Positions 43,499-53,760 of a DNA stretch of 64,000 nt are shown piece after piece. Under the pieces are notes generated by a model that was given only the letters and a program-made list of their open reading frames with translations, was not told where the DNA came from and made no database searches. The DNA comes from Pyropia yezoensis (lineage: Eukaryota > Rhodophyta > Bangiophyceae > Bangiales > Bangiaceae). Both the position numbers and the translations under genes were made by a program. Position 1 is the stretch's first letter. Each line of letters opens with the position of its first letter. Location: contig CM020619.1 of assembly GCA_009829735.1 (NCBI GenBank), forward strand, positions 24,949,554-25,013,553, written 5' to 3'.

Positions 43499-45226
43499 TC
43501 AATGTAGAAGGAAAAAATAAAGAGTCGCAGTAAGAACCAATGGGAGCCCCGCCGACCAAGGGGGGAGGCTCGTAGCGAAGCTCCCAAGGCCCCCGCCGTA
43601 CCACAGCGCAGCAAATGAAAAGCCCTTGCCACACACCTCGCACACGTAAGGGAGCGTCCCTTCGTGCACTTCAGGAACGTGCCGACGCATATTCCCTGCT
43701 TCTGAAAAGCTCCGGCCACACCCCGAGCACACGTAGGGACGCCTCCCTTCGTGCACACCAGCAACGTGTCGGCGCATACGCTAGCTTTGAAAAAAGCGCT
43801 TGCCGCACGCCTCGAACGCATGGAGGCGCCTCCCTTCGTGCACTTGAGCAATGTGCCGGAGCATATCATTTCGCCGGGAAAACGTGTGCCCAAAGTCAGC
43901 GCAAGGAAAGCCGGTGCCACCCGGCGTCGCCGCCACGGCCGCGGCCACCGCCGCGGCCACCGCCGGCGCCACCAGCGCCACAGCCGCCGCTGCCACGGGC
44001 ACGTCCCCAGCGCCGATGCCACCAGGCCCCCCGCCGCGTGACGCCGCCGCTCCACCGGCACGTGTCGCACCCGCACGGCGCCTCACGGCGGTCGACCTGC
44101 CAGGCGACGGCTCGCTGGAGCGGCCGCCGCCAGCGCTGCCGCTCGTGGCGCCACCACCGTTGGAGCCGCCCGGCTCCGACGTGGGCGCTGCTCCCACCAA
44201 GTGGGCGTGGCCGTCCGGCCAAGCGTCCGCCGCCGTTCGCACCCCCGTAACGAACCACTCCTCCGTACCGGCACAGTCCCGCGGCGTCGAGCCACCAGCA
44301 GGCACACCGCCAGTGGGAAGTGGTTGCTGCACCCCCGACGAGCCACCCGGCACCTGGGCGGCGATGGCCTCGTCAGTTGTCTGGCTGGCATTCACGGTCT
44401 CCCCGTCAAGGGCGGCCAGCCCGGCAGTTCCTGGCCGCCCGCCGTTGCCCGCCGCCGCCGCCGACGCTGCACGTGCGCTGCCAGCGGCGTTGGCCACAGC
44501 AGACGCTGCGTGCGGCGGCCATGGCGGAATCGCCAATGCCGGCGGCACAGCCCACAGCGGAGGCGCTCTGGTGGCGGCGGCACCCGGCTCTGCCGTTGCC
44601 CCCGACGCTGCCGCCCCCACCGCAGTCGCCGCATGCCACGCCGTCCGAGGCGCAAACAGCGGCGACAGGCGCGCCACGGGTGCGCACGCCCCCAACGTGG
44701 GGGCCGCCTCGTCCGGGCCGCCGCCGGCCGCCGCGCGCGGCACAGGGTCGGCCGCGGGCGGGGGCCGCCGGAACGCAGCAGGGGAGGGCACGCCGGGGGG
44801 CGGTACCGACACGGCGGTCGTGGGCGCGGCCGTCGGGCCGCCGCAGGCACCGCCGGCGGCGCAGCCGCCAGTGCCGCCCCCGCTGCCGCCAAGACGGCCG
44901 GGGGGGCGTGTTGCCGCCCAAAGGCGGGCTGTCGCCAGGCCCAAACCCGGCGTGGTCAGCCGGGCCGCCCTCCCCTCCAGCGGTCGCCGACCCACCAGCC
45001 GGCACGCGCGCCCTGGGCGCCGCCGCGGCCGCCGCCGCCGCGCCGGCCGCAGCGAGAGGGTCAGCAGACAGCTGCGCCGCCACCCACTCCCGCCCCAAAT
45101 GAAGCCAGCCGACTTGCGCCTCAAACACGGCAGTCTCGGGCAGCATCGGTGCCGTCCCCAACCTCCGCGGCGGGCGCGCCGCCGGCACCAACCGCGCCTC
45201 CCCGCCCGGGAGGGCACCGCTCCCAA
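43499..45226 (-). pseudogene. C2H2 zinc-finger protein, decayed
   Basis: The C-terminal part encodes a row of C2H2 fingers. One canonical finger is YVCSGCGRSFSEAGNMRRHVPEVH, followed by the first half of another (YVCEVCGKGF). Upstream fingers are damaged: FPCADFGHTF lacks its second Cys, and HAFEACGKRFFQS lacks its first and ends in an in-frame TAG at 43784-43786. Beyond the TAG, RMRRHVAGVHEGRRP resumes in the same frame. The ~400-residue N-terminal part is Ala/Pro/Thr-rich and without a fold I recognise. The stop and lost cysteines indicate decay. More sequence of this gene may extend toward 46.5 kb (a helical segment at 46507-46244) across repeats. It converges on the cyclase. Confidence 0.65.
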
Positions 45227-46585
45227 CGGACCCCAACCCTCTCCGCGTCGACCGGCACGCCGCTGCCGCTGCCGCCGTCAGCGTCACGATTGGGGCCCCC
45301 CCGGGGTCCCGCCGCCGCCGCGGGGACGCCGCCCGCCCAGGCCGCCGCCGGGGGGAAGCCGCCCCCCCAGGCCGCCGCCGGCTGCGCGGGGGCGCCTCTG
45401 ACGCGGGCCCCCGCCGTCGCCGCTGGGGAGGCGACCCCCCAGATGCACACCGCCGCAGCAGCGGGTGCGCCCCCGCCCTCCCATCCCAACGGGCGCAAGC
45501 CATGCCCCCCCCCGTCACTCAGTGGTGTCCACCCCCACCAAGGGAAGTGTGGGTCTACGAGTGCTCCTCCGCTCCCACCCCCCCCAGCCCCCCCCCAATT
45601 CCCCCCCTATGGGCAAGGGGCGGGACGACGCACGGCGGGGGCGGCCCATCCGTGGCGCCATGCGGCGCCGGCAACGAGGGCAGGCGGAAGAGAAGCGGGT
45701 GGGTCGCCCCCCGTCCCCCCCTCCCCTCGGGCCACCCGTCCCACCTCCCGTAGGCGAGGGGCGGGGCGACGGGGCGGGGCGACGCCCGGCGGGGGCGCCC
45801 CCCCCGCGGCGCCATGCGGCGCCGGCGACGAGGGCGGGTGGAAGAGAGACGGATGGGGCGCCTCTCCGCCTCTTTCCTCCTCGGGCCACCCGACCACCCC
45901 CCCCCCGCATGGCGGGGCCGCTTGGGTGAAGGCAACCCCCCCCCCAGCAACAAACTCCCCCCCCCAGTAAGAGCACCGCCGCCGCCGCCGCCGCCGACCC
46001 CACCGGCGGCGGCCGCGGGGGGGGCCTCCCCTCCCCCCGCCGAGATGGGCGGGCCCACCGCCGGGCGCTCGCGATGGGCGGCGGCCCCCCCAGCGGGGGC
46101 GCCGCCGCCGACCCCGCCGACGACCCCGCCGTCGAAAGCCACCGGGGCGCCCTCCCCCGCCTCTGCCGGGACGGGCGGGCCCACCGCCGGGCGCGCGCGA
46201 GGGGCGGCGGCCCCCACCCCTCCCCCACCGCCGACGCGCCCCCTCACGCTGCCCCCCACCCCCCACGGGAGGTCCACAGCGGGGGCCCAGTCGGCGGCCC
46301 CGCCATCGCCCCATCATCCCCCCCCACGCGTGGCGCCAGCGCGCCGGGTGGGCGCGCCCCCAACGCGGCCGCGTCAGACGCGGCGCGGGCGGCGAAAACG
46401 CCCGCCACAAGCGCCTCACACGCGCCCCACATCACCTCCTTGGCCTTTTCGCGGCGCCCCCGCGACAGCCACAGGTGGGCCACCCTCAGCGCTGCCTCCA
46501 CTCGCACTGCCCTGAGGCGGCCGCCTAGGGCAGTCGCCGTCCCCAGCGGCGCGGAGCGCAGCAGGTGCAGAAAAACGACACCGAG
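45227..46585. other. low-complexity interval, possibly N-terminal exons of the zinc-finger gene
   Basis: Imperfect repeats built around GGCGCCATGCGGCGCCGGC (45655-45680, 45812-45835) and CGGGCGCTCGC/GGGCGGGCCCACCGCCG units (46040-46200). On the minus strand 46507-46244 reads as a protein-like segment (LRVAHLWLSRGRREKAKEVM). No domain is recognised. Confidence 0.3.
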
Positions 46586-49099
46586 TCACCCACTTGTCGC
46601 GCTCACGTTGCGAGGCAGCAAAAGGTCAGCCGCCTCCACGAACGAGGCGAACGCCGGTCCATACACGGCCTCTAGGTCCTCAGCCGCCAGCACAGCGACG
46701 CGCTCAGACCAGTCCTCCAAACGAGGAATGGGCGTGCCGCGCTCCTTGGTTGGCGACTGGGTCTCCTTGGGAGGAGAGATGGTGTACCTGGAGCGACGCG
46801 CTACGAAGATGAGGGCAATCTTGTCCTTCCACGCGTCCCATAGATCACCAATGCAGCCGGCATGGGAGAGGCTCTCCCAGCAGGTCTTAACGTCTGCCGT
46901 GGACAGCATGGTGGACGCTGCATCCACCGTGTACTTGAACTGGAGCAACACAGCAAGGATCTCCGAGCCACCGCGGGTGCCACAGCGTCGATAGAACGCC
47001 ACAGCGTCGACACCAGGGCAACCGTCAGGCATCAGGTACAGCGTGCGGCAAAGCGCGTCACACTTGTCGGGCTTGAGCGCAAACTCCCAAAACGCATGCG
47101 CATCGGCGACTGTCTCAATCTCCGAGCGAAAGACGGACGCGTCCACCGGAGTATGGAAGACGGGACTTGAACCGACATGCGTCCCCTTCGACAGCTTGTA
47201 GAGCTCGGACAGTGACAACCGACTAAACGCCAGAGGTGACAAGGAACGCGCTAGGGACACTGCACGCTCCCAGCGGACATGGAACAGCTCCCACGCCTTC
47301 CATCTCAGCTCCGACTCGGTCGCCACCAGGTCCGCCACAACCGACAGGAGGGACGCGCTCGGCTGGTCTATGGCATGGTTCTCGAGGAAGATGAGCGTGG
47401 CGGGTACGATCGTCACGCGCGCAACGTCCTCTCTGTCCAACTCGTGCAAGAAGAGGCTGGACGAGGAGGCTAGCTCGTCAAAGGTGTAGTACGGGGTAGT
47501 GCCGTCATCAGATGGCTGGCGACGAACTGGCTCCGTCAGGATGCCCTTGGCACCACGGCTGACCTTGGCGAGCGTCCCCGTCACGGACACCGCCTTGTTC
47601 AGCAGCAGCACCCGCAACACCGCCTCCGTGTAGTCCTTGTCTCGCCCTAGCGCAGGCGTGCTCGTCGGCTTGAGAGCAACTTGAGCGCCACAGTCTTGGA
47701 TCAGCCCCTTGACAGTGGCGCCCTTCTTGCAGAGCCGGATGGCTCCATACAGCTCCGACACAATCCGGCGTTGGCCCCCGGTCAGAGAGGCCAGTGGCTG
47801 CAGCAGCTCGAAGTACTCCGGGGAGTCGAGCTGCACACAGAGGTCGACGTGTCCGATGGAGCCGTCGGACTTGACACCCAAATCCTCCACGTTGTACAGG
47901 TAGGTAAAGGCATCGTCGAGCAGGGCCACGACGTCCTCCATCGAAAAGTTGGAGAGCAAAGTGCCCATCACCACCCGACGGTTGGAGCCCGTGCGCTCGT
48001 CCGCCACGAACTGGTAGCTGAGCGTGGCGAAGATGACGTTGCCGAGCTCAACATCCAGCAAGCGGCACAACAGCGACCGGTACTTGCCCGCCACAGTGTT
48101 CTCCTCCCACCCCTTGGGGGTCTTGAGGCTGTTGCACTTGAGCAGCTCGTCCACAACCAGGAGCACAGGAGCTCCTGGGTGGCCACGCCGGTAGGCCAGG
48201 AGCTCCTTCACCTCCTTAATAACCGCGGATGACGAAAGCGTCCCGGCATCATGCGCGTCGACGCAGGCCGTACAGAAGGCGGCCCAGCTGCACGAGTTAA
48301 AGTCCGCACGCTCGAGGTAGAGCATGCGCAGAAACAGGGGAAAGTAGGCAGAGGAGTCCTTCATGAAGACGTCCTCCACCGCAGGTTCCACCGCACACAT
48401 GCCATTGAAGTTGAGAGCGTAAATCTGGGACTCACTCGCAAGTCGCTGGGCCTCCGGCGGCACCACGTCACTGTCGTCCTTCAGGTTGATGAACTGCCGC
48501 ACCGTCTCCGTCTTTCCGCCACCGCCCGATGCGCGCACGTACAGTGCCGAGCAACGCACCGACTTCGTCTTGCTCCGCCGCACCTTGAGTAGGGCGGTCG
48601 CGGGCGGACGGGTCCGCGTCTGGGGAAACTGACCACGCCGCACGTCATACACAGCCGCCCACAGCTGCCCAATCTCACGCTCCGTGGACTGGACCTCCAG
48701 GTCCATAGGCGGGGTCGGCGAAAACATTTCGTCGGCTTGTGGAGGGAGCCCGTCTTGCCGGCGGGCACCGAGGTCCTCTAAAATGGGAAGCGCACCACCT
48801 GGTCGCCCCAAACGCATGAGTATGCCCGCAGGCACAGAGGAGGAGCACGCACCAGGCCGCTCATGAACGCAGCTCGTAGACCACGACAGGCAACGCCCGT
48901 CCCGACCCTTGGGCAACTTCCATCTCGGGATCAGAGCTGAGGATGAGCGCGCTCGGCTGCTATGGCAACAGGTGACCGCAGCCGAGGGCGGGAAGCGCGC
49001 AAACGACAGCGGCGCGCCGGGAAGCACAAACGCCGGGACTCGGGCGCTCAGGATGATAGGGTCTGGGGTTAAGAGGATGCCAGTGGTCTCGCAGCTCAT
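46586..49099 (-). CDS. P-loop NTPase with C-terminal nuclease-like region, Crinkler/RHS (CR) type
   Basis: An intact single-exon ORF of 837 residues. A Walker A motif SGGGGKT is at about 191-197, with a Walker B LLVVDELL at ~313-320 preceded by a conserved hydrophobic/aromatic region. The C-terminal ~150 residues contain GVDAVAFYR (about 696) and, 18 residues on, LLQFKY (QxK, about 720-722), followed by alternating helices and IALIFVARR. This resembles a restriction-endonuclease-like core with QxK in place of ExK. NTPase plus REase-like order is the signature of trypanosome RHS proteins and of Crinkler-type effectors, found scattered in many eukaryotes and linked to mobile elements. The assignment comes from motif order, not a search. 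The N-terminal ~125 residues are variable; Met95 or Met125 are alternative starts. Lower GC than neighbours suggests transfer or mobility. Confidence 0.7.
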   Translation of the reverse strand: MSCETTGILLTPDPIILSARVPAFVLPGAPLSFARFPPSAAVTCCHSSRARSSSALIPRWKLPKGRDGRCLSWSTSCVHERPGACSSSVPAGILMRLGRPGGALPILEDLGARRQDGLPPQADEMFSPTPPMDLEVQSTEREIGQLWAAVYDVRRGQFPQTRTRPPATALLKVRRSKTKSVRCSALYVRASGGGGKTETVRQFINLKDDSDVVPPEAQRLASESQIYALNFNGMCAVEPAVEDVFMKDSSAYFPLFLRMLYLERADFNSCSWAAFCTACVDAHDAGTLSSSAVIKEVKELLAYRRGHPGAPVLLVVDELLKCNSLKTPKGWEENTVAGKYRSLLCRLLDVELGNVIFATLSYQFVADERTGSNRRVVMGTLLSNFSMEDVVALLDDAFTYLYNVEDLGVKSDGSIGHVDLCVQLDSPEYFELLQPLASLTGGQRRIVSELYGAIRLCKKGATVKGLIQDCGAQVALKPTSTPALGRDKDYTEAVLRVLLLNKAVSVTGTLAKVSRGAKGILTEPVRRQPSDDGTTPYYTFDELASSSSLFLHELDREDVARVTIVPATLIFLENHAIDQPSASLLSVVADLVATESELRWKAWELFHVRWERAVSLARSLSPLAFSRLSLSELYKLSKGTHVGSSPVFHTPVDASVFRSEIETVADAHAFWEFALKPDKCDALCRTLYLMPDGCPGVDAVAFYRRCGTRGGSEILAVLLQFKYTVDAASTMLSTADVKTCWESLSHAGCIGDLWDAWKDKIALIFVARRSRYTISPPKETQSPTKERGTPIPRLEDWSERVAVLAAEDLEAVYGPAFASFVEAADLLLPRNVSATSG

Positions 49100-49340
49100 G
49101 CCGCCGGGAGCAGGAGGACGGGGTGTGGCCCTGATGGGAGGGGGGGTGCGGGTGGGGCGCTGAGGAGCGTGGAGTGTCGATCAGTATGACTCTCATGGCA
49201 TGGTGTGAAGGAAGGGCGAACAGAATGCTGTTCCACTTTGGATCGCGTGTGTCTGGCTCACACGCGACTCTTAAGGCCGACCGAGAAGTTTTTAGTTTAA
49301 TGTATTCGGTGCTGTGCTCGCCTATCGAGCTTGTATATTA
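49100..49340. other. 5' flank of the NTPase gene
   Basis: AT content rises from about 49190. It contains GCGTGTGTCTGGCTCACACGC (near 49244-49264), a small palindrome. No ORF. Confidence 0.35.
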
Positions 49341-49795
49341 TATTGCAGTTTTCCGAATTTTGTCCCATGTGGACAAGAGCAAGAGCAAATGTACGAGAGC
49401 AAGGGCCAATCGCATGCTCGCAGCAGAGAGCTTACCAATGGCGTGCTGCAACACGTCTGTCGGAAGAACCTGATGATTGGCTATGGCCACAACTGCTCTC
49501 ACAACGAACGCTGGTTGGTCAACACACTCTTGTTTTTCCATCGGATCTCGCCGGTTGGCCCTTTATCTAAGGTCATCTCTGTCAAGACCAGTCCGAAGCG
49601 CTCAGCCGGTGCTTGTTCTGCCCTCGAAGTGGTCAGAAATCCCGAGAGAACCCCCGATCACACTGTTCGCACAACAACGGACCCTCATGCAGAGCAGTCA
49701 TTGGCCAGAGAGGCAGCATCTGAGTCATATCATTGGTCAAACACAGTTTGTTCTTGCTCTTGTCCATATGGGACAAAATTGGGAGAACTGCAATA
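49341..49795. mobile_element. 455-bp element with ~48-bp imperfect inverted ends
   Basis: The left end TATTGCAGTTTTCCGAATTT (49341 on) and the reverse of the right end TATTGCAGTTCTCCCAATTT (49795 back) continue to match for ~48 bp through TTGTCCCATRTGGACAAGAG with few mismatches. The interior is AT-rich and non-coding. This is a MITE-like structure of unknown superfamily. Confidence 0.7.
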
Positions 49796-49976
49796 AAAGA
49801 CCGGAAAATCACGTGCGTCGTTCGCCGTGTCTGTTCAGACACTGTGTCATTGGCCTGGGGGGGGGTGGTTCAGACACTACGTCGAACTGAAGCAAACGTT
49901 CCAGCCACTATCTGCCATTACCTCCTCAATCGTGGGCCCCCTCATGGCCTGCAGCAGGAACGGGGACGTGCTTATT

Positions 49977-50091
49977 GTGGGTCCCGTAAAAAGTGGACGT
50001 GCACGGGTCGTGCAGTGTCGGTTTGATTGGTTCAGTGGCCGATAATTGACATGATCACGACACGTGCACGTCCACTTTTTACGGGACACAC
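49977..50091. mobile_element. 115-bp hairpin element, copy 2
   Basis: Same length and sequence plan as 39152-39266. The 28-bp ends match except at the fourth base of the left end. Centre differences are mostly single transitions. In both copies the left flank ends in ATT and the right flank starts TATA, so the true ends may lie a few bases further out. Confidence 0.8.
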
Positions 50092-50674
50092 TATAGCGAA
50101 GTCCCTAGCGGATCGAAGGGGCTCGTGGCGGGCAGCCAGCTTTTGGACGAGCGATGGGCCACTCCCGGTATCGAGGATGGCCCTCGTCGCTCATTCATAT
50201 CCCGAAGTAATAAAGAGCCGGACGGCTAGTTGATATGCCGTATGTGGTGACACTAATGCCAGCATCCGAGCAACTTGTTTAGCTTCATCCTTCCCTTGAG
50301 GGCGGATCATCTTACGCCTCACCCCACGAGGACGGGGTAAGATGCGTTTTAACACGACATCCTCTTCCCCGGGGGAGGAATAATCTTCAGCCGGCCTCCC
50401 CCTTAATCGTTTTTTGAGGGAGGGGTATCCTCTGATGAAGAGTCTGTTGACTCTTCAATATCCCCCTGGGGGCCAGGCCCCTCTTCGGGGGCGCCAGAGG
50501 GCCCCCCCTCAGCGACAACCCCTACGGGTTGCGCTATCCCCGCCGTATCCCGCGGAGTACGACCTTCAACCCGTGCGCGCTCCGTACGGGCTTTCTCAAA
50601 CTTGGCCCGCGTCTCGACACTGAGGTCGGGACAGTGGCGCGTAACATGCTCATGGCTAAGCCAAACAGGGGTAG
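50092..50674. other. interval with small hairpins upstream of the LTR cluster
   Basis: No gene. Several short hairpins, the clearest being GAAGAGTCTGTTGACTCTTC at 50438-50457 (8-bp stem), plus CCTCTTCCCCGGGGGAGGAA near 50362. Confidence 0.35.
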
Positions 50675-51819
50675 TGTACGGATTTCCCCCCCAATCCCAT
50701 GCCTAATACCTAATGGATAATATCTGGGACCTCTCCTTACAAATTCTGCCGAACCAACTCCTGGAAACATGGACCAACGCCTTGTATTGTGGGGCATGAC
50801 GCGGTGTACCTTCCAGACTCAAGATGAGGCAGCCGCTGTCTCACGGTGTCTGACGTCCGCACGACAGCAGCCATCGACAGCCCATCATGGCCTGTCGAAA
50901 GGCACCACCGTCAGCGCCCATGACTAGCCACATCGGCCACAGCTGGCAAGTCCGTTAGAATATCCTCGGTGCAGCATTGCAGCGATGTGACTGGCTAGCC
51001 AGCTTGCCGATTTGGTCGACTCGATCGAACCGTGCTTACACGCCTCTCGGACCTTCGGACCTAATGGCGTCTGGGGCCAGCTGGGGCGGCGCACTAGGCG
51101 CCACACGCCGGAACCTTTCGTTCGGGTCAAACTGGGGCTGCACTCCTTCAGTGCGCACGCCCGCCCATGCTTTGTTTTGAGAGCCATGCTTTGTTTCTGG
51201 GCCATTTTGTGGCTACCGGCGGCGCGACGGGGAAACGCATGTCTTGGGGCACCTCCGGTGCCCCGACGCGAGTATATAGTGCGTGGGTGTCGGCGCTATC
51301 GGGGGAGACCGGACGGGCAATCACAGACACAGACCAAAGACGACCTTCACCCTTTGAACCCTCTCGATCACCACCGACGTCGCGCCGTCCTCTTCCCCAG
51401 GCCCACCACCGTCACCAGCTCGACGCTCTTACCCGCACCCTGTCGCCCTATTGGCTGGTACGGGTCGCTGACACCCATGACGACTACGTTGAGGGCTGCC
51501 CCAGTGTGGGTGGTTCCGCACATGTGGTAGTTTCAGATAGTTCGACTTGCCACCTGACGGTGACTTGCGATTCTCTTTTTGATTTGGCTCTCCCTGCGAT
51601 TGTGCAGTCGTGTTGCCCCCTGCGTTCGGCTTGCCACGGGCATTGTAAAACGAACGTAGCTGGTTCCACGAATCACACCAAACGAGCAATTTCCTAACAC
51701 ACAACCCTTGTGGTTTTTTCACGCAAGGTTTCTTTTGGTCAACCGATTGTTGAATCCCAGTGAGATCCACATCAGATTCGGAATACTCTTCCTGAGCACT
51801 GACGGCCGGCCCGACATCC

Positions 51820-53064
51820 TTGGCGGCCTCGACGCGCGATACAAGGTCCGCGTCACGTGGCACACCCCCGGTGCGCACACCCTTGACGATCCGCGCACCC
51901 CCGACGGCCCGCGCACCCCCGACCTCTCGTAGCGCCTTCACGGCCCACGGTCTGTCGGCACGCCCCCCCCCGTCGGCACGCGGCCCGCCGTCGGCACGCG
52001 GCTCCCCACAGGCACACGCCTCCCCGAGTGCACACAACCCCTCGGCGGGCGCATCCTCCATCCCAACCCCGACTGTCCCAGTCCGCCTCCCCTCGGTGGG
52101 CCGGGCCGCACCCAAGCCCCCCCTCTCGTGCAGGGGTAAGGGCCCTGCCACCAAGGAAACGGCAGCCCGCGTCAACCGTCGCCTGTTACTGCCCCCCCAA
52201 GAACCGGGGCGCCGTTACACCGCCCCACCGCCGCCGGTGGTTGGTCACATTAAGCCAACCACCGCGCGCGCGGTTGAGCAACGTGAGCAATGCCAAATTG
52301 CCAAGAGCTACCGTGGGGCGCGAGGGAAGTTCCTCTACAAACCCTGCGGTGTGCGGTGCAACAGCCTCACTGTGCTGCGTGTGTGAAACCTCTCGGTAAG
52401 CCCAAGACTGGGCGCGCCTTACAGCGCGCTAACGCTGCAAAACTTCGCGGGATATCGGCTGTGATATCTTCCGGCGTTGACTTGGCCGGAGACGAGTGAT
52501 GGCCTCCTGGCCGTCCATCTTCCAGCGGAGCGAGCGAGAGCCGCCCAAGCGTGCAGGCGCCCGGTGGCCCAAGCAATCCACCCTGGCAGCCACCACGGCG
52601 CCTGGTGGCGGATGGCAGACGCCCCTCCCCGCTGAGTGTGGCCTGGCGGCCACTGAGCGAGGGAGGTTGCCCGAGCAGGGCGCGACGGGCGACCGTACAG
52701 CGCACGCACGTGAGAGAGCTCGTGAGGGGGAAATCGAGTGCTTTTTGTGTGACCCGACCGACCGCCGCAGAAGGTCGGCCGGCCTTTGTATCATCGACAA
52801 GCCTTATCTTAGAAGTAGACATACATATAGTATTGTTTGCCTCAGGATACGGGCTGTCACGCTTTCCTTACGGTTTACCTGTAGCGACCAGACTTTCCAC
52901 AGCGTGACCACCGCGGGTCCCGTCGCCATCGTTACATCATTAGCCGCCCGCAAGCCCTTCCCCGTTCGGAACTCTGCGGTCGCGAATTTGAGTCGGTGAA
53001 GCACTTCGAGCGGCACACACGTGGCGGGGATCATCACCGAACGCAGGCGCGCCGCACCGATTGA
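51820..53064 (+). pseudogene. decayed copy of the LTR zinc-finger ORF
   Basis: Alignable with the ORF at 54243-55022. It has a stop (TGA) at 51793-51795 where the other copy has TCA. The first Cys of finger 1 has changed to Tyr, and the first Cys of finger 2 has been lost by local changes. The 520-bp insertion at 52382-52901 lies between the first finger's Cys pair and its His pair. The end (ARRTD then TGA at 53062-53064) is preserved. Confidence 0.75.
52382..52901. mobile_element. 520-bp solo-LTR-like insertion with 5-bp target duplication
   Basis: Starts TGAAACC and ends TTTCCACA (TG...CA). It is flanked by GCGTG on both sides (52377-52381 and 52902-52906). The younger LTR copy has the uninterrupted target GCGTGATCACCGC. 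These are the marks of an LTR left after recombination between two LTRs. Its parent family is not elsewhere in the window. Confidence 0.85.
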
Positions 53065-53754
53065 CACCTGATGACACACCCCTGGATCTGGTCTAGGAGC
53101 CCGATTTTCCCCAATTGATCCCCCCGCCTGGAAATCCGACACGACCCTACTCGGGCTGTAAGGATTTCCCCCCTAATCCCATGCCTAATACTTAAGGGAT
53201 AATATCTGGGACCTCTCCTTACAGATCCTGCCGAATCAACTCCTGGCAACATGGACCAACGCCTTGTATTGTGGGGCATGACGCGGTGTACCTTCCAGAC
53301 GCAAGATGAGTCAGCCGCTGTCTCACGGTGTCTGCCGGCCGCACGACAGCAGCCATCGACAGCCCATCATGGCCTGTCGAAAGGCGCCACCGTCAGCACC
53401 CATGACGAGCCACATCTGCCACAGCTGGCGAGTCCGTTAAAATGTCCTCGCTGCAGCATTGCAGCGATGTGACTGGCTTGCCGGCTGGCCGATTCGGCCG
53501 ACTCGATCGAATCGTGCTTACACGCCTCTCGGACCTTCGGGCCGACTGGCGTCTGGAGCCGGCTGGGGCGGCGCCCTAGGCGCCGCACGCCGGACCCCTT
53601 CGTTTGGGGCAAACTGGGGCTGCACTCCTTTAGTGCGCACGCCCGCCCATGCTTTGTTCTGAGAGCCATGCTTTGCTTTTGGGCCGTTTTGTGCCTACCG
53701 GTGGAGCGACGGGGAAACGCATGCTTTGGGGCACCTCGGGTGCCCCGACGCGAG

Positions 53755-53760
53755 TATATA
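53755..53760 (+). promoter_or_regulatory. TATA box in the gypsy LTR
   Basis: TATATA in CGCGAGTATATAGTGCG, preserved in the older copy at 51273-51278. If used, transcription would start ~30 bp downstream, placing the zinc-finger ORF in the transcribed part of the LTR ahead of gag. Confidence 0.55.

Larger units (their letters stand above)
50675..53156 (+). mobile_element. older copy of the ~2 kb gypsy LTR, interrupted by an insertion
   Basis: Collinear with 53157-55114 over its whole length, apart from 525 extra bp (520-bp insertion plus 5-bp duplication). It starts TGTACGGATTTCCCCCC where the younger copy has TGTAAGGATTTCCCCCC, and ends at CTCGGGC immediately before the younger LTR begins. 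It carries many substitutions relative to it. The internal zinc-finger ORF is broken here. No internal gag/pol accompanies this copy, so it is a solo or truncated LTR. Confidence 0.85.

Noticed and set aside
43499..43777. A separate small zinc-finger gene starting at the ATG at 43777
   Set aside because: It is in the same frame as the upstream fingers with only a TAG between; treated as part of the decayed gene.
53157..53223. A 67-bp LTR bounded by TGTAAGG and CCTTACA
   Set aside because: The termini look perfect, but homology between 5' and 3' copies continues another ~300 bp past CCTTACA, so the LTR must be longer.
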